DNA from: Noviherbaspirillum aerium
Lineage (GTDB): Bacteria > Pseudomonadota > Gammaproteobacteria > Burkholderiales > Burkholderiaceae_D
Length of the DNA: 64,000 nucleotides
Assembly: GCF_008929045.1 (NCBI RefSeq)
Contig: NZ_VFAH01000017.1
Coordinates: 1-64,000 of the forward strand
Reading direction: 5' to 3'
Shown here piece after piece: positions 16,896-26,518 of this stretch (its first letter is position 1; each line of letters starts with the position of its first letter). Under the pieces are notes generated by a model, which was not told where the DNA came from, made no database searches, and worked only from the letters and a program-made list of their open reading frames with translations. The position numbers were made by a program, and so were the translations under genes.

Positions 16896-18485
16896 ATGCG
16901 AAAAAATTTCCCCGTCAATGGCAGCGAATACGTACTGCAAGACGATCGTCCGATTGTCTCCAAAACTGATCTCAAGGGCCGCATAACCTATGTCAATCCC
17001 TACTTTGTCGAAGTCAGCGGCTTCAGCGAAGACGAATTGATAGGAGCACCGCACAATATTGTTAGACATCCAGACATGCCTGAGGCCGCCTTTGGCGATT
17101 TGTGGAAAACGCTCAAGGCCGGGGAGATATGGAGCGCACCTGTCAAAAATCGGCGGAAGGATGGCGGATACTATTGGGTGATCGCCCATGTCACACCAAT
17201 CACCGAAAGAAGGCAAATTGTTGGCTACATGTCCGTGCGCACCAAGCCAGCAGGACACCAGATCGATGCCGCCGTAGCTGCATACGCGAATATCAATCAA
17301 GGTAACCACAGCACGCTTACCTTAGCTCAAGGCCGCTTGATCCGGAAATCGGCTCTTGCAACATTACTGCGCGGTGACTACCTCTCCTTACGGCTACGGC
17401 TTGCATTGGCATCGCTGCCACAGGTGATGGTCGCTGCATATACCCTTTTACATCTTCTGTTTAGTACTATCGCCCTGCCCCAATGGTTGTCGTATGCCTC
17501 GGTAGCAGGTGGAATGCTTAACCTTGCACTCTACGTGTACATAAACCGCGTTGTTGTGCTGCCGATGTCGGAGGCAACCTGCCTGGCGAAGTCCTTCGCC
17601 GGCGGAGACTTGACACAACGAGACATCCCTCACCACATTGGCGAAGGCGGGAAACTGCTAAGAGCTTTGAGTCAGATGCATGTCAACCTGCTTGCTGCAA
17701 TCGGCGACATCCGCGACAACGTCACTTCCATCAACCGGGCTACTGGAGAAATCGCCGCAGGCAACATGGATCTTTCAGGGCGTACCGAAACCCAGGCGGC
17801 AAGCTTGGAAGAAACGGCATCGAGCATGGAGCAATTCGCCGCAACAGTCAGCCAGAATGCGAATAATGCGCAGCATGCCAGCCTGTTGGCGGGAGAGGCT
17901 CGTGCCATCGCACGTCGCGGCGATGCTGCCGTTGCTGACGTGGGCACGACCATGAATGCCATTTCGGATTCCGCCAAACGGGTTGCTGAAATCACCAGCA
18001 CCATCGACGCTATTGCGTTTCAAACGAATATCCTGGCATTGAACGCAGCGGTCGAGGCAGCCCGTGCGGGAGATTCCGGTCGCGGCTTCGCAGTGGTAGC
18101 TGCCGAGGTGCGTGGGCTTGCACAACGTTCGGCTTCGGCCGCGAGAGAGATCAAACACCTGATTGACGACTCGGTCGAAAAGGTAAGCGCAGGCCGTAGC
18201 TTGGTCACTGACGCCAGATCCACCATGAATCAAGTTGTTGAAGCCGTCTCGCGCATGTCAAGTGTAGTGGATGAAATTGCTGCGGCAAGCAGTGAACAGG
18301 CGTTGGGGGTGCAGCAGGTCAATACCGCCGTTGGTCACATGGATGAAGTAACCCAGCAGAATGCGGCGCTAGTCGAACAAGCTGCGGCAGCGTCAGGCAC
18401 ATTGCATGAACAAGCCAAGCACCTCAGCCAGGCAGTAGCAATTTTTACTATTGGAGCTTCTGCGCCCCTAGCAATGACACGATAG
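16896..18485 (+). CDS. Aer-like PAS-domain chemoreceptor (methyl-accepting chemotaxis protein)
   Basis: This 529-residue transducer begins with a PAS domain (about 15-120) containing the Aer signature [24 protein letters not shown] and [12 protein letters not shown] hydrophobic membrane hairpin follows (about 170-215), then a HAMP-like segment and the signalling hairpin tip with [20 protein letters not shown]. Aer proteins bind FAD in the PAS domain and sense redox or oxygen for energy taxis. There is no periplasmic sensor. The FNR-type promoter is consistent with induction at low oxygen. The C-terminus lacks a clear NWETF-type CheR docking pentapeptide. Confidence 0.9.
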   Translation: MRKNFPVNGSEYVLQDDRPIVSKTDLKGRITYVNPYFVEVSGFSEDELIGAPHNIVRHPDMPEAAFGDLWKTLKAGEIWSAPVKNRRKDGGYYWVIAHVTPITERRQIVGYMSVRTKPAGHQIDAAVAAYANINQGNHSTLTLAQGRLIRKSALATLLRGDYLSLRLRLALASLPQVMVAAYTLLHLLFSTIALPQWLSYASVAGGMLNLALYVYINRVVVLPMSEATCLAKSFAGGDLTQRDIPHHIGEGGKLLRALSQMHVNLLAAIGDIRDNVTSINRATGEIAAGNMDLSGRTETQAASLEETASSMEQFAATVSQNANNAQHASLLAGEARAIARRGDAAVADVGTTMNAISDSAKRVAEITSTIDAIAFQTNILALNAAVEAARAGDSGRGFAVVAAEVRGLAQRSASAAREIKHLIDDSVEKVSAGRSLVTDARSTMNQVVEAVSRMSSVVDEIAAASSEQALGVQQVNTAVGHMDEVTQQNAALVEQAAAASGTLHEQAKHLSQAVAIFTIGASAPLAMTR

Positions 18486-18502
18486 TTATAGCCTGCGTAA
18501 TT

Positions 18503-18622
18503 GCCATAATGTCTATTTGGTTCCATGGCTGGCTCGAGCAGCGCCTGTATGCGCCTCCAACCGCTACTTTCTTACTTAGATCTGGACACTGGAGTGCAGT
18601 CGGATAATTTCAGGAGGGTAGC
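18503..18622. repeat. Diverged ~120-bp repeat, copy 2
   Basis: This is the counterpart of the sequence at 15471-15591. GCCATAATGTCT is followed at matching distances by CTTTCTTAC, TCTGGACAC and TTTCAGG. It starts 18 bp after the chemoreceptor stop. A further GGCCATAATG occurs alone near 19932. Origin unknown. Confidence 0.4.
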
Positions 18623-18763
18623 CATTGCGGGACTTCGTCTGCTCTGTTGGAACTGCCTAAATTCGTTGTTCGGTTGAATCCTGCATGAGTACTGTATGGC
18701 GAGGCTATTGCTCACTTTCGAGGACGACGGCGTTGTGCACTCCTGATTTAGAATGAGAATGTC

Positions 18764-19228
18764 ATGAAGACGTTGACCGAGGATCCGAAAGCTACCAAGA
18801 CCGGGAAATTAAGGAGGCCGCCCGCACAAGGTGCTGCAGCCGTGATGCAGTTGCTGAGTGCGTTTACTTGCCCCTACACGTGATGGCGGAAGGCCGCAAG
18901 CAGAGTATCCCCAGCTTGCTGCATGACATAACCGGCCTGTCGAAAGCGCGCATCGCCAATGGCAACCTAGACGCAGTCCGACCGTCCACACAGAAGAGAA
19001 TTTACGAGTATCAGCAGCTGTGGCTGCAAGACCAGCTTACAGATGCGGAAGCTCTCGCATATGCCCGCAACCAAATTGCGACGGCACCACAAACACGATC
19101 TGGGATGCACGCCTCTTTGACCAGATGGATGCGCCAGCTTGAACTTCTGCCAGAGCTTCCATTGCCCATTAGCAAGGCGGTGGCATTAACCCTCGACGAA
19201 CTGCTGGAGGCTCTGCTCGCGGCACCGG
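18764..19228 (+). pseudogene. Unrecognised frameshifted ORF cut by an IS5 remnant
   Basis: The frame opens at ATG 18764 (MKTLTEDPKATKTGKLRRPP...) and hits a TGA near 18885. The reading continues one frame over from about 18868 (AEGRKQSIPSLLHDITGLSK, then [20 protein letters not shown], then a Leu-rich segment). Joined, it would be a protein of about 150 residues with a basic N-terminus and several amphipathic helices. I do not recognise the family. At about 19229 it runs into the inner end of an IS5-family transposase fragment on the other strand, so its 3' end is probably lost. Confidence 0.35.
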
Positions 19229-19518
19229 CAGGCAACATGCGCCATTCACATCCGGAACGTACCACGTAACGAATGGCATTGAGCACTTCGCGCAGGTCCG
19301 TGATGCGGCGGCGGCCGGTTCTCGCTGGTGACGGTAACAATGGCTCAATGGCTTGCCATTCCTGATCGCTCAGATCGCTTGGATAGCTCTTGACTTTGCG
19401 CTCGCGCTCGGCCTGTCCGGCCCACTGCGGTTCTGTCCACATGGTAATTCTCCGTGCACTTCCACCACTTCAAATTACCAACTTGCTCCTCCTTCGACCC
19501 GTTTTCAAACAGGCCCTG
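19229..19518 (-). mobile_element. IS5-family element fragment (5' end with start of transposase)
   Basis: Reading on the minus strand from 19442, the frame encodes the N-terminus of an IS5-family transposase ([18 protein letters not shown], then [24 protein letters not shown]). The similarity ends abruptly at about 19230, where unrelated sequence continues. The outer end near 19501-19518 reads, on the minus strand, GGGCCTGTTTGAAAAC, likely the terminal inverted repeat. Only about 290 bp survive and the DDE catalytic part is absent, so the element is dead. Confidence 0.65.
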
Positions 19519-19605
19519 AGGCGGCGCGCATACAGAGAAGATAGCGCCAGTCAGAAAAGCTTTAGGAACCTTCGGATAGCGATCTTGAACCTGGATTTTT
19601 TCACG

Positions 19606-19904
19606 ATGACTCCTCGCAAGATTATTCGTGGAAGACGATCCACTCGTACGCGAAGCGGTGGTCCCGGCGCTGCGTGCGGCCGGCTTCGAGGTCGTAGTGG
19701 CCAAGAATGCGGAGCAGGCAGTGCACATTATCGAGTCCAGTACGCATATTAACCGCCTGTTTTCGGATGTCGTGATGCCCGGACCGATCTCGGGCGTGGA
19801 TCTGGCTCGTTTCTTGAACGCTCGCTGTTCAGACGTGCCGGTGCTGCTTGCTAGCTAAGCCCTATCGGATCGAGGATGCACTCAGTGCACTGGCCGGCCG
19901 CTAA
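19606..19904 (+). pseudogene. Broken response-regulator receiver gene
   Basis: ATG 19606 encodes MTPRKII, then a frameshift (about 19627) is needed to enter VEDDPLVREAVVPALRAAGF and LFSDVVMPGPISGVDLA, a receiver domain with its phospho-acceptor Asp in SDVVMPG. The frame stops at 19858 after VPVLLAS. The typical C-terminal end (KPYRIEDALSALAGR, stop 19902-19904) is found immediately after in another frame, with the intervening 25-30 residues deleted. This is a single-domain response regulator inactivated by one frameshift and one internal deletion, lying next to the IS5 remnant. Confidence 0.65.
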
Positions 19905-20017
19905 TTATTAATTAGTTGTTTGTTTGGCTTTACGGCCATAATGTTGCGATTACCCGCCAAGGTCCTGCGAGCGCACGAATGCCCAAGACGCAGAGACGAT
20001 ACCGTTGGATTTTTCAG

Positions 20018-22660
20018 TTAATGCCTTTTCCTGCCCTCGTCAAGCTGTCCAATCAGCGTTATCAACTCTGATGCGTTCACTGGCTTCACAAGATGGTAGT
20101 CAAACCCGGCGTCGAGAGACGCTCGTCGGTCATGTTCCTGTCCATAGCCGGTAATAGCGATCAGCCAGATTTGTTTCGTCTCCGGGTGCTGCCTTAGTTG
20201 CCGTGCCAGTTCATTGCCGTCCATCTCCGGCAATCCTATATCAAGCATGCATAAGTCGGGCTTTTCTACTTTCGCTCGCATCAACGCCTGTTTCGAACCA
20301 TATTCCGTCGCGACTTCATGTCCTGCGGCTTGGAGGTAAAGCGATTGCATCTGCGCTGCATCCATATTGTCGTCCACCACCAGAATGCGCAGTTTCCTCT
20401 TTGTCTGCAGACCATCTGCTTGATTTTGATAGAAGCTATTTTTCCTATCGTCTTTCAAAGCAACTCGCGGCAAACGAATAGTAAAAACACTGCCAAGGCC
20501 CGCACCCGCGCTTGCGCAAGTGATTGTTCCATGGTGGAGCTCAACCAGGCTTTTCACTAATGCCAAGCCAAGGCCAAGACCGCCTTGGGAGCGATCAGGC
20601 GACCGCTCAGCCTGGATGAATAAGTCAAAGATATGTGGTTGCAGCTCGGGCGCAATGCCAATCCCGTTGTCGACAACGCTCAGCAGAACGCTTCCATCCT
20701 GCACATCCATACGCAGCTGAAGCGTGCCTTCGTCTGGAGTGTATTTGGCGGCATTGTTGAGCAGGTTGGTCAGGATCTGCACCAGTCGCTTCTCGTCGCC
20801 GAGAACGATCGCAGGTTCCGGGGCGAGTTCCATGCTCAAGTGATGACGCTTGGTTCGAATCAGCGGCCCTACCTGTTCGACCGCATCATAAATGACACGT
20901 TTGACACTCAGCTCTCTTTTTTCCAAGGCGACGAGGCCTCGAGTCACTCTGGATACGTCCATCAAATCGTCGATCATTCCAGTCATATGCTGGACTTGAC
21001 GATTGATGATCTCGCTGGTTTGCTTTAGCTGGCCGGCATCGGGCTGGATCATCCCCATCAGGGCCGCGGCGGCGCTGATGGGCGCCAACGGGTTCCTGAG
21101 TTCATGGGCCAGCATTGCCAGAAATTCGTCTTTGCGGCGATTCTGCTCCTGTAATGCAAATTCAGCGTTCTTTCGGTCAGTGATATCAACCAGGGTACCT
21201 ACCACCCGGACCGCAACATGATCGTCGTTACGATAGATGTTGCCCCAGTTTGAAACCCAGCGAATGCTTCCATCTGGCCGCACTATTCGAAAGTCGCGTG
21301 CAAACACATCCTTGTCCTGTAACGCCTCCTCAATGATGTGCCATAGCTCTGGCAGATCGTCTGGATGCACCGTCCTTTTGAAATCCTCCGCTGTTCCGCC
21401 GAAGTCGTCTGGCGACAAGCCATGGATGTCATAAACCTGCCTGGACCAGTCCACCTTGCCGGCAACCATGTCCCAATCCCAAATGCCGACTTTGCCCCCT
21501 TCCGTTGCCAGCTTGAGTCGCTCCTGGCTAGCCTCTAGCTCTGTTGCCGCTAGCTTTACTTCGTGAATATCAGTATTCGTGCCAATCCATTCGCGCACGG
21601 AGTTATCCGCGTTGAGCACTGGCACCGCACGTACGGCAGTCCACCGGTATTCGCCATCGACTCGACGGACTCGATATTCCACCTCGCAAATTTTGCGCTC
21701 TATCAGACATTGTTGCCATATCGGCATGATGCGCTGGGTATCTTCAGGATGTAGCGCGCTTGTCCAACCGAATCCTTTCCATTCGTCGTAGGATTGACCG
21801 GTGTATGCCCGCCAGGAAGGAGAGTCGGCAAAGATCTCTCCATTCGGTTCGGCGCGCCATACCATCTGTGCAGAAGCGGTCACCAAGGTGCGGTAGCGCT
21901 CTTCGCTTTGCCGGAGTGCGGCCTCTGCCAATCGCTTGTCGTGAATATCGGTTGAGGTCCCGTACCAACGTATCACATTGCCGGTCATGGGATCATGATA
22001 TGGCTCGCCCCTGACAAGAAACCAGCGGTACTGCCCGGCTGCAGAACGAATGCGATGCTCAATCAGGTAGGTCTTGCCATCACGCTTTGCATTCTCCCAT
22101 GCGGTCATCGTTGACGCATGATCTTCCGGATGGACGTAGTCTGCGCTGACCTGTCCTGCATCCTCTAATTCGTGTCGATTCCCGGTATAGTCGTACCACT
22201 GCTGGTTGAAGAATTGAACATTTCCTTCCGCATCTGTGATCCATACGATTTGTGGAATGGCGTTGGCCATGGTCCGGAAATGAACCTCGCTCTCGCGCAA
22301 ACGCTCGCCAGCCAGCACCCTTGTCGTCGCATCTCGGAAGTAGACGGAAATACCTTGCGGTACTGGGTTACAGTGAACTTCGTACCATCTCTGGTGCTCG
22401 GGGTAAAAGAAGGTCACAGACTCGTTCGTCTTCTCGGCTGCGACCTTACGGTAAGTCTTTTCGAGGTCAGTGCCAATGAGAAGCGGATATTCGTCCCAAA
22501 TAGTCTTGCCGAGTAATTCCTGAGGTTGCCGATCAAGAAGTTCGCTGGCCCGGCGGTTGACGTAGGCAAAACGCCACTCCCTATCCAGAAAGTAGAACGC
22601 ATCAGTGATGCTGTTAAGGATTGCCTCGGCATTGCCAATTGCAGTCTCGATGTTTTGCAT
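20018..22660 (-). CDS. Multi-PAS hybrid histidine kinase with C-terminal receiver
   Basis: The domain order is four PAS/PAC repeats (first ILNSITDAFYFLDREWRFAYVN; others share HPED and YRWF/YRWT motifs), HisKA with the H-box AHELRNPL (His519 from this start), HATPase with NLLNNAAKYT and GLGLALVKSLV, then a receiver with Asp807 (MLDIGLPEMDG). There is no membrane helix, so it is a cytoplasmic sensor. I prefer ATG 22660 because a -10-like TATACT and a 9-bp inverted repeat lie between it and an alternative GTG at 22819, which would add 53 residues. No cognate output regulator is adjacent. It is divergent from the YihY-family gene. Confidence 0.88.
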   Translation of the reverse strand: MQNIETAIGNAEAILNSITDAFYFLDREWRFAYVNRRASELLDRQPQELLGKTIWDEYPLLIGTDLEKTYRKVAAEKTNESVTFFYPEHQRWYEVHCNPVPQGISVYFRDATTRVLAGERLRESEVHFRTMANAIPQIVWITDAEGNVQFFNQQWYDYTGNRHELEDAGQVSADYVHPEDHASTMTAWENAKRDGKTYLIEHRIRSAAGQYRWFLVRGEPYHDPMTGNVIRWYGTSTDIHDKRLAEAALRQSEERYRTLVTASAQMVWRAEPNGEIFADSPSWRAYTGQSYDEWKGFGWTSALHPEDTQRIMPIWQQCLIERKICEVEYRVRRVDGEYRWTAVRAVPVLNADNSVREWIGTNTDIHEVKLAATELEASQERLKLATEGGKVGIWDWDMVAGKVDWSRQVYDIHGLSPDDFGGTAEDFKRTVHPDDLPELWHIIEEALQDKDVFARDFRIVRPDGSIRWVSNWGNIYRNDDHVAVRVVGTLVDITDRKNAEFALQEQNRRKDEFLAMLAHELRNPLAPISAAAALMGMIQPDAGQLKQTSEIINRQVQHMTGMIDDLMDVSRVTRGLVALEKRELSVKRVIYDAVEQVGPLIRTKRHHLSMELAPEPAIVLGDEKRLVQILTNLLNNAAKYTPDEGTLQLRMDVQDGSVLLSVVDNGIGIAPELQPHIFDLFIQAERSPDRSQGGLGLGLALVKSLVELHHGTITCASAGAGLGSVFTIRLPRVALKDDRKNSFYQNQADGLQTKRKLRILVVDDNMDAAQMQSLYLQAAGHEVATEYGSKQALMRAKVEKPDLCMLDIGLPEMDGNELARQLRQHPETKQIWLIAITGYGQEHDRRASLDAGFDYHLVKPVNASELITLIGQLDEGRKRH

Positions 22661-22778
22661 TTCAAGGCACTCAGGGGAAATGATGCTGGTAAGGTTGAGT
22701 ACGATTGTCTCAGGTTCGAACGACAGCGTTGCGCAACGTTGTCGGAAATCATCTTGAAGCTGAAACGACGCTTGCAGT

Positions 22779-22815
22779 AGTATATTGACAATATTGGTCT
22801 GATGCTTATTGTCAA
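22779..22815 (-). promoter_or_regulatory. Inverted repeat and -10 upstream of the hybrid kinase
   Basis: TTGACAATA (22785-22793) and TATTGTCAA (22807-22815) are perfect 9-bp inverted arms around 13 bp. On the minus strand TATACT at 22784-22779 could be a -10. The arrangement suggests an operator at the kinase promoter, though part of it would be coding if the upstream GTG start is used. Confidence 0.3.
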
Positions 22816-22917
22816 GCACCGTACAGTGGTAGCGACTGGACAGTATTCTGCATCGTTACTGGCTTGCAATAGCTTCTTTCGCACCTAAGGGTTGGGTTTG
22901 CCGATGATCAGTCTCCT

Positions 22918-23802
22918 ATGCCACTTTTCGTTTCCCATGATCTGACCATCAGTCAGATGCTGCGGTCCGCAGTTCGGCAGTTTGCTGCGCATGATTCGGC
23001 AAGTTATGCCGCCGCGGTGACATACCATGTGCTTTTTTCCACTCTTCCGTTTCTCATCGTCTTTATTGCCTTACTCGGCTTCCTTGAAATATCGGATTTG
23101 TTTGATTGGATGAGAAGGCGCTCCGAATCATTTTTTCTCCAACAGACAATCCCCCAGATAAACGGTGTGCTTGACCAGCTGCAGCAACGTCGCGTTGGAA
23201 TCCTCTCTTTTGCTGCCGGTCTTGCCGTGTGGGCGGCGTCCTCCGGCATGCGAGCCATGATGAACGCATTAAATATCGTGTACGGCGTATCGGAACGGCG
23301 CTCGATACTAAAACGATATGTGCTGTCTATCGCCTATACACTGGTAGTCGGACTGATGCTGTCCATCGCCATCACCTTGATGATTGTCAGTGGACAAGCA
23401 ATGCAGGTCATTGCCCAATACATCGGTTTCGAACGCAGCATTGCCATCCTTTGGGCATGGTGGTTACGTTGGCCAGCAGTCATCCTCCTGTTGACGGCGA
23501 CAGTGGCCATCGTCTATGGAATCTGCCCAGACGTTGAGCAACGCTTTCGTTTCGTCACACCAGGGGCATTCCTGGCAGTCATCGCGTGGATTGGCGTGTC
23601 ACTGCTTCTTAACTTTTATCTGCAGCACGTCAGGCTCATTGATGAAGTCTACGGAAATGTTGGAACTATCATTGTCTTACTGTGGTACGTCTTCCTATCC
23701 TCGGTTGTCGTGCTCTTTGGAGCTGAGGTGAATGCCGTCATTGAACAATATGCGCCGAGTGGGAAGAATCTGGGCGAAAGGAAGATGAATGAACGGGTGT
23801 AG
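22918..23802 (+). CDS. YihY/BrkB-family inner-membrane protein
   Basis: The 294-residue protein has about six transmembrane helices. It shows the family hallmarks AAHDSASYAAAVTYHVLFSTLPFL near the N-terminus, GMRAMMNALNIVYGV in the middle, and YGNVGTIIVLLWYVFLSSVVVLFGAEVNA at the end. The family was once called ribonuclease BN, but that activity belongs to another protein; YihY is an uncharacterised membrane protein, possibly a lipid transporter. It is divergent from the hybrid kinase, with 257 bp between start codons. The short polar tail is normal. Confidence 0.9.
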   Translation: MPLFVSHDLTISQMLRSAVRQFAAHDSASYAAAVTYHVLFSTLPFLIVFIALLGFLEISDLFDWMRRRSESFFLQQTIPQINGVLDQLQQRRVGILSFAAGLAVWAASSGMRAMMNALNIVYGVSERRSILKRYVLSIAYTLVVGLMLSIAITLMIVSGQAMQVIAQYIGFERSIAILWAWWLRWPAVILLLTATVAIVYGICPDVEQRFRFVTPGAFLAVIAWIGVSLLLNFYLQHVRLIDEVYGNVGTIIVLLWYVFLSSVVVLFGAEVNAVIEQYAPSGKNLGERKMNERV

Positions 23803-24266
23803 CTAAGCGGGGACGCTTTGGGTCACTCCAAATCGTGTCGACCACGGCACTTGAAGCCGCTGGAGAAAGCATGATGAATGGACACTGACGAAGAAAAGCA
23901 ATGGACGTTGCGCTCTCTCGACTCAAGGATGATCAAGCTGGCATGATCGTCTTGCGGGACGGGCAGCATCGCGAAGCCGTTTGGGTGCCGCACATTCAAC
24001 GCTGCAGAGTCAATGATAGGCCTTCGGGCACCGTAGAAACACATGACATCCGACAATGGTGGCCAGTAGCCGCCACGCGCTGAATACTATCTTTATACGC
24101 ATGATTTCCAATCATTCCCAAAAGAAATGCGCTTTCCCAAAAACATAGGGAACCATGGACGAGGGACATGCCGTTGCTGAGTAAAGTCAAAAATCCGGCA
24201 ATGCATCGGCGGCAACCCACGGGTACGGTTATCGCGTACCGGAATTGCGATGCCGGAATCAGCAGT
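23803..24266. other. Intergenic region without a recognised gene
   Basis: Short frames exist (for example 23901-24083 on the plus strand) but none has family features. I see no repeat or terminator hairpin. Confidence 0.5.
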
Positions 24267-24464
24267 TTATGGCCCGCGTTTATGCAGCGCCTCCCGGATC
24301 TTTTTGTCCGTCTTGTACTGGCTCAGCGCATACACCGCCCAGATCGCTGCCGGTAGCCAGCCAACCAGCGTGAGCTGCAACACCAGGCAGATGACGCCAG
24401 CGATGGGCCGGCCGATGGTAAAAAACGTTAGCCATGGCAGTATCAGTGCAATGAGAAGCCGCAT
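24267..24464 (-). CDS. YqaE/Pmp3-family small membrane protein
   Basis: The 65-residue protein matches the UPF0057/Pmp3 pattern: LILPWLTFFTIGRPIAGVIC, then LVLQLTLVGWLPAAIWAVYA, then the charged tail YKTDKKIREAL. It has two transmembrane helices. Homologues in bacteria, plants and yeast are linked to salt and osmotic stress and membrane potential; the bacterial role is poorly defined. AAGGAAAG lies about 6 nt before the ATG. It stands alone between the YihY-family gene and the DUF4214 lipoprotein gene. Confidence 0.9.
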   Translation of the reverse strand: MRLLIALILPWLTFFTIGRPIAGVICLVLQLTLVGWLPAAIWAVYALSQYKTDKKIREALHKRGP

Positions 24465-24711
24465 ATCTTTCCTTACCCCTGCGCCGCGAGGTGCCGGTTA
24501 AGCGGATGCCAGTCGGGCATTAGATTATCGCTTCGACCTTAACTATCACCATCAAGCTCCCGTCCTTGATCTTCATTGAGCGTCCGCAAAAGTTTTGCAG
24601 CCTTCAGCCCTTGGGAAAACGTTTCAACGATAATAACAATTAACAAACAGTCATCATTTATGAGGCACCGGCAGGTAGGTGTGCACCGCCTTATGCTTTC
24701 CAAAGGGAATA

Positions 24712-26322
24712 ATGCGAAATTTGACGAAAGGGGTCTCTACGCTGGCGTCCGCGCTGGCCCTTGCTGCCTGCGGCGGCGGCAGTGAACTCGACAGCGCAAG
24801 TCCGGCGCGCCTAATGCCTACCGTCTATCTGGACGATGGCAGAGTCGTCAACAGTTGCAGCGTCGATCCAAGATGCACAGGCCAAGCGCTGGTTGTCAAT
24901 GGAAGCTATCGTCAGGCTTCCATAGAACGGACCGCGAGTGGAACTGTCATTACCACGCCGACGGCAACACTGACGGCACCATCCACCGTCACCCGCCTTC
25001 ACTTTTCCGACGGCGTCGTCGCGTTAGATTTGGACGGTAACGCTGGCCAGGCATACCGACTGTACCAAGCGGCCTTCAACCGAAAGCCCGACCTTGAAGG
25101 TTTAGGCTACTGGATACGGATGATGGATACCGGTGCTGTACGGACGCTTAATGATGTAGCCCACCACTTTTACCATTCTGAAGAATTCAGGCGGATCTAT
25201 GGGACTGCCCCGTCTTACCCTGACCTCATTACCAGGTATTACCGGAATGCCTTGCAACGTGAACCGGATGCGGGTGGCTTTGCATATTGGCTCGACATTC
25301 TAAACCGGCGTATTCTGACACCCGCACAAGTACTTGCGGCGTTCAGCGAAAGCCCTGAAAACAAGAGCCGTGTCCTAAGTGACATCACGAATGGTTTCGT
25401 ATATACCCCCTATGGAAACGAACTTCCACCAGTCGTAGAGGATCAGTTTCGTATCGAGCCCACCCAAGCTTCCTTCGCAGAAAACGGCGCGACAGTGGCA
25501 GGCATCATCCGGCTGGAGGTACGCGGCCAGGGCATGCAAAACGTCGAGCTTTTGCCGCCGAACGGGTACACACCGCGCTTGGGAGTGTTCAATCTGTCGG
25601 AAGACCGGACAAGAGCGTGGCTTGATTTCGACACAAGGACTCAACCGGACGGGCCGATTGATGTGCGCATCAGCGCCTTCAATCGGCCGGCTGGCCGCCC
25701 CGACGCCACGGAACTTGTCGCGATGCCCGCGCGCCGCTGGAATATACGCAATGCTCCTGTCCAGCCGCAACCACCGGTGCCGCTGGCTGCTACCGTAACA
25801 GTGGCACCGCCCATGGTTGCATTACTAAATGGCACAGTGCGTCTGGAAGTAAGGGGCTCGGGCATGGAGAACGTCGAATTGGTACCTGTTACTGGTTCGG
25901 AGCGTTATGGCTCTTTCTTGATTTCGCCAGACAAAACGCACGCCACCTTTGACCTGAATGCCAATGCGATGGCTTCAGGGGTCTACGTATTGAAGATCAG
26001 TGCCTATGACAGGCCTGCAGGTACTCCCGGAGCCAGAGAAGTCGTCGCCATGGATTACCGAATTTGGGAAGTGCGAAAGCCAACTGATGTCTTGCCAGGT
26101 CTAGGCGCCGACGAACCGAGTATCTGCTCTGGCGCACTACGCAGCATGATCGCAAATATGGGCATGCCGCTCCGCTATAGCAGTACCGGCGGGACAAATG
26201 CCGGTAGGTCAGTTACGTACACCTATCACCTCCCTGACCGCGTTTACCAACCCACAGTGTATTGGGGTGGGGGCCTACCGGTTAACCTGTGCCGAAGCTA
26301 TTCAACGAGTACACCGCGTTAG
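24712..26322 (+). CDS. DUF4214-containing lipoprotein with duplicated C-terminal module
   Basis: The start at 24712 (AAAGGGA 5 nt upstream) gives a lipoprotein signal ending in LALAAC-GGGS. Residues about 110-235 hold DUF4214-type repeats (QAYRLYQAAFNRKPDLEGLG and YYRNALQREPDAGGFAYWLD), found in bacterial secreted and S-layer-like proteins. Two homologous modules follow (about 265-360 and 380-460). Each starts RLEVRG.GM.NVEL and ends with ISA..RPAG.P.A.E(L/V)VAM, which looks like tandem beta-sandwich repeats. The C-terminus has paired cysteines. It is probably anchored in the outer membrane and surface-exposed. No neighbours suggest a pathway. Confidence 0.8.
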   Translation: MRNLTKGVSTLASALALAACGGGSELDSASPARLMPTVYLDDGRVVNSCSVDPRCTGQALVVNGSYRQASIERTASGTVITTPTATLTAPSTVTRLHFSDGVVALDLDGNAGQAYRLYQAAFNRKPDLEGLGYWIRMMDTGAVRTLNDVAHHFYHSEEFRRIYGTAPSYPDLITRYYRNALQREPDAGGFAYWLDILNRRILTPAQVLAAFSESPENKSRVLSDITNGFVYTPYGNELPPVVEDQFRIEPTQASFAENGATVAGIIRLEVRGQGMQNVELLPPNGYTPRLGVFNLSEDRTRAWLDFDTRTQPDGPIDVRISAFNRPAGRPDATELVAMPARRWNIRNAPVQPQPPVPLAATVTVAPPMVALLNGTVRLEVRGSGMENVELVPVTGSERYGSFLISPDKTHATFDLNANAMASGVYVLKISAYDRPAGTPGAREVVAMDYRIWEVRKPTDVLPGLGADEPSICSGALRSMIANMGMPLRYSSTGGTNAGRSVTYTYHLPDRVYQPTVYWGGGLPVNLCRSYSTSTPR

Positions 26323-26352
26323 GGCGAGGTCCATACATTTTCTTCTCAATCT

Positions 26353-26454
26353 TTAGCTCCTTAAATCGGAAATATAGGTTGGGATGAACGGGCCCTGCAC
26401 GATCTCTTTGTCCGCGGCCAGGACGAATCCGTGGAAGAACTTGTCCTCGGCCAT
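26353..26454 (-). CDS. Possible 33-residue ORF
   Basis: MAEDKFFHGFVLAADKEIVQ... is preceded by AGGAG 6 nt upstream of its ATG and ends at a TAA at 26353. No family is recognised. It lies 64 bp downstream of another small ORF on the same strand with an equally good ribosome site. Both may be debris of one decayed gene rather than true small proteins. Confidence 0.25.
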   Translation of the reverse strand: MAEDKFFHGFVLAADKEIVQGPFIPTYISDLRS

Positions 26455-26518
26455 CGACGCTCCTGGATTTTGAACGCATGGTTTTTTACCAGGTCGAGCA
26501 CGCCGTAGTCGTACAGGT

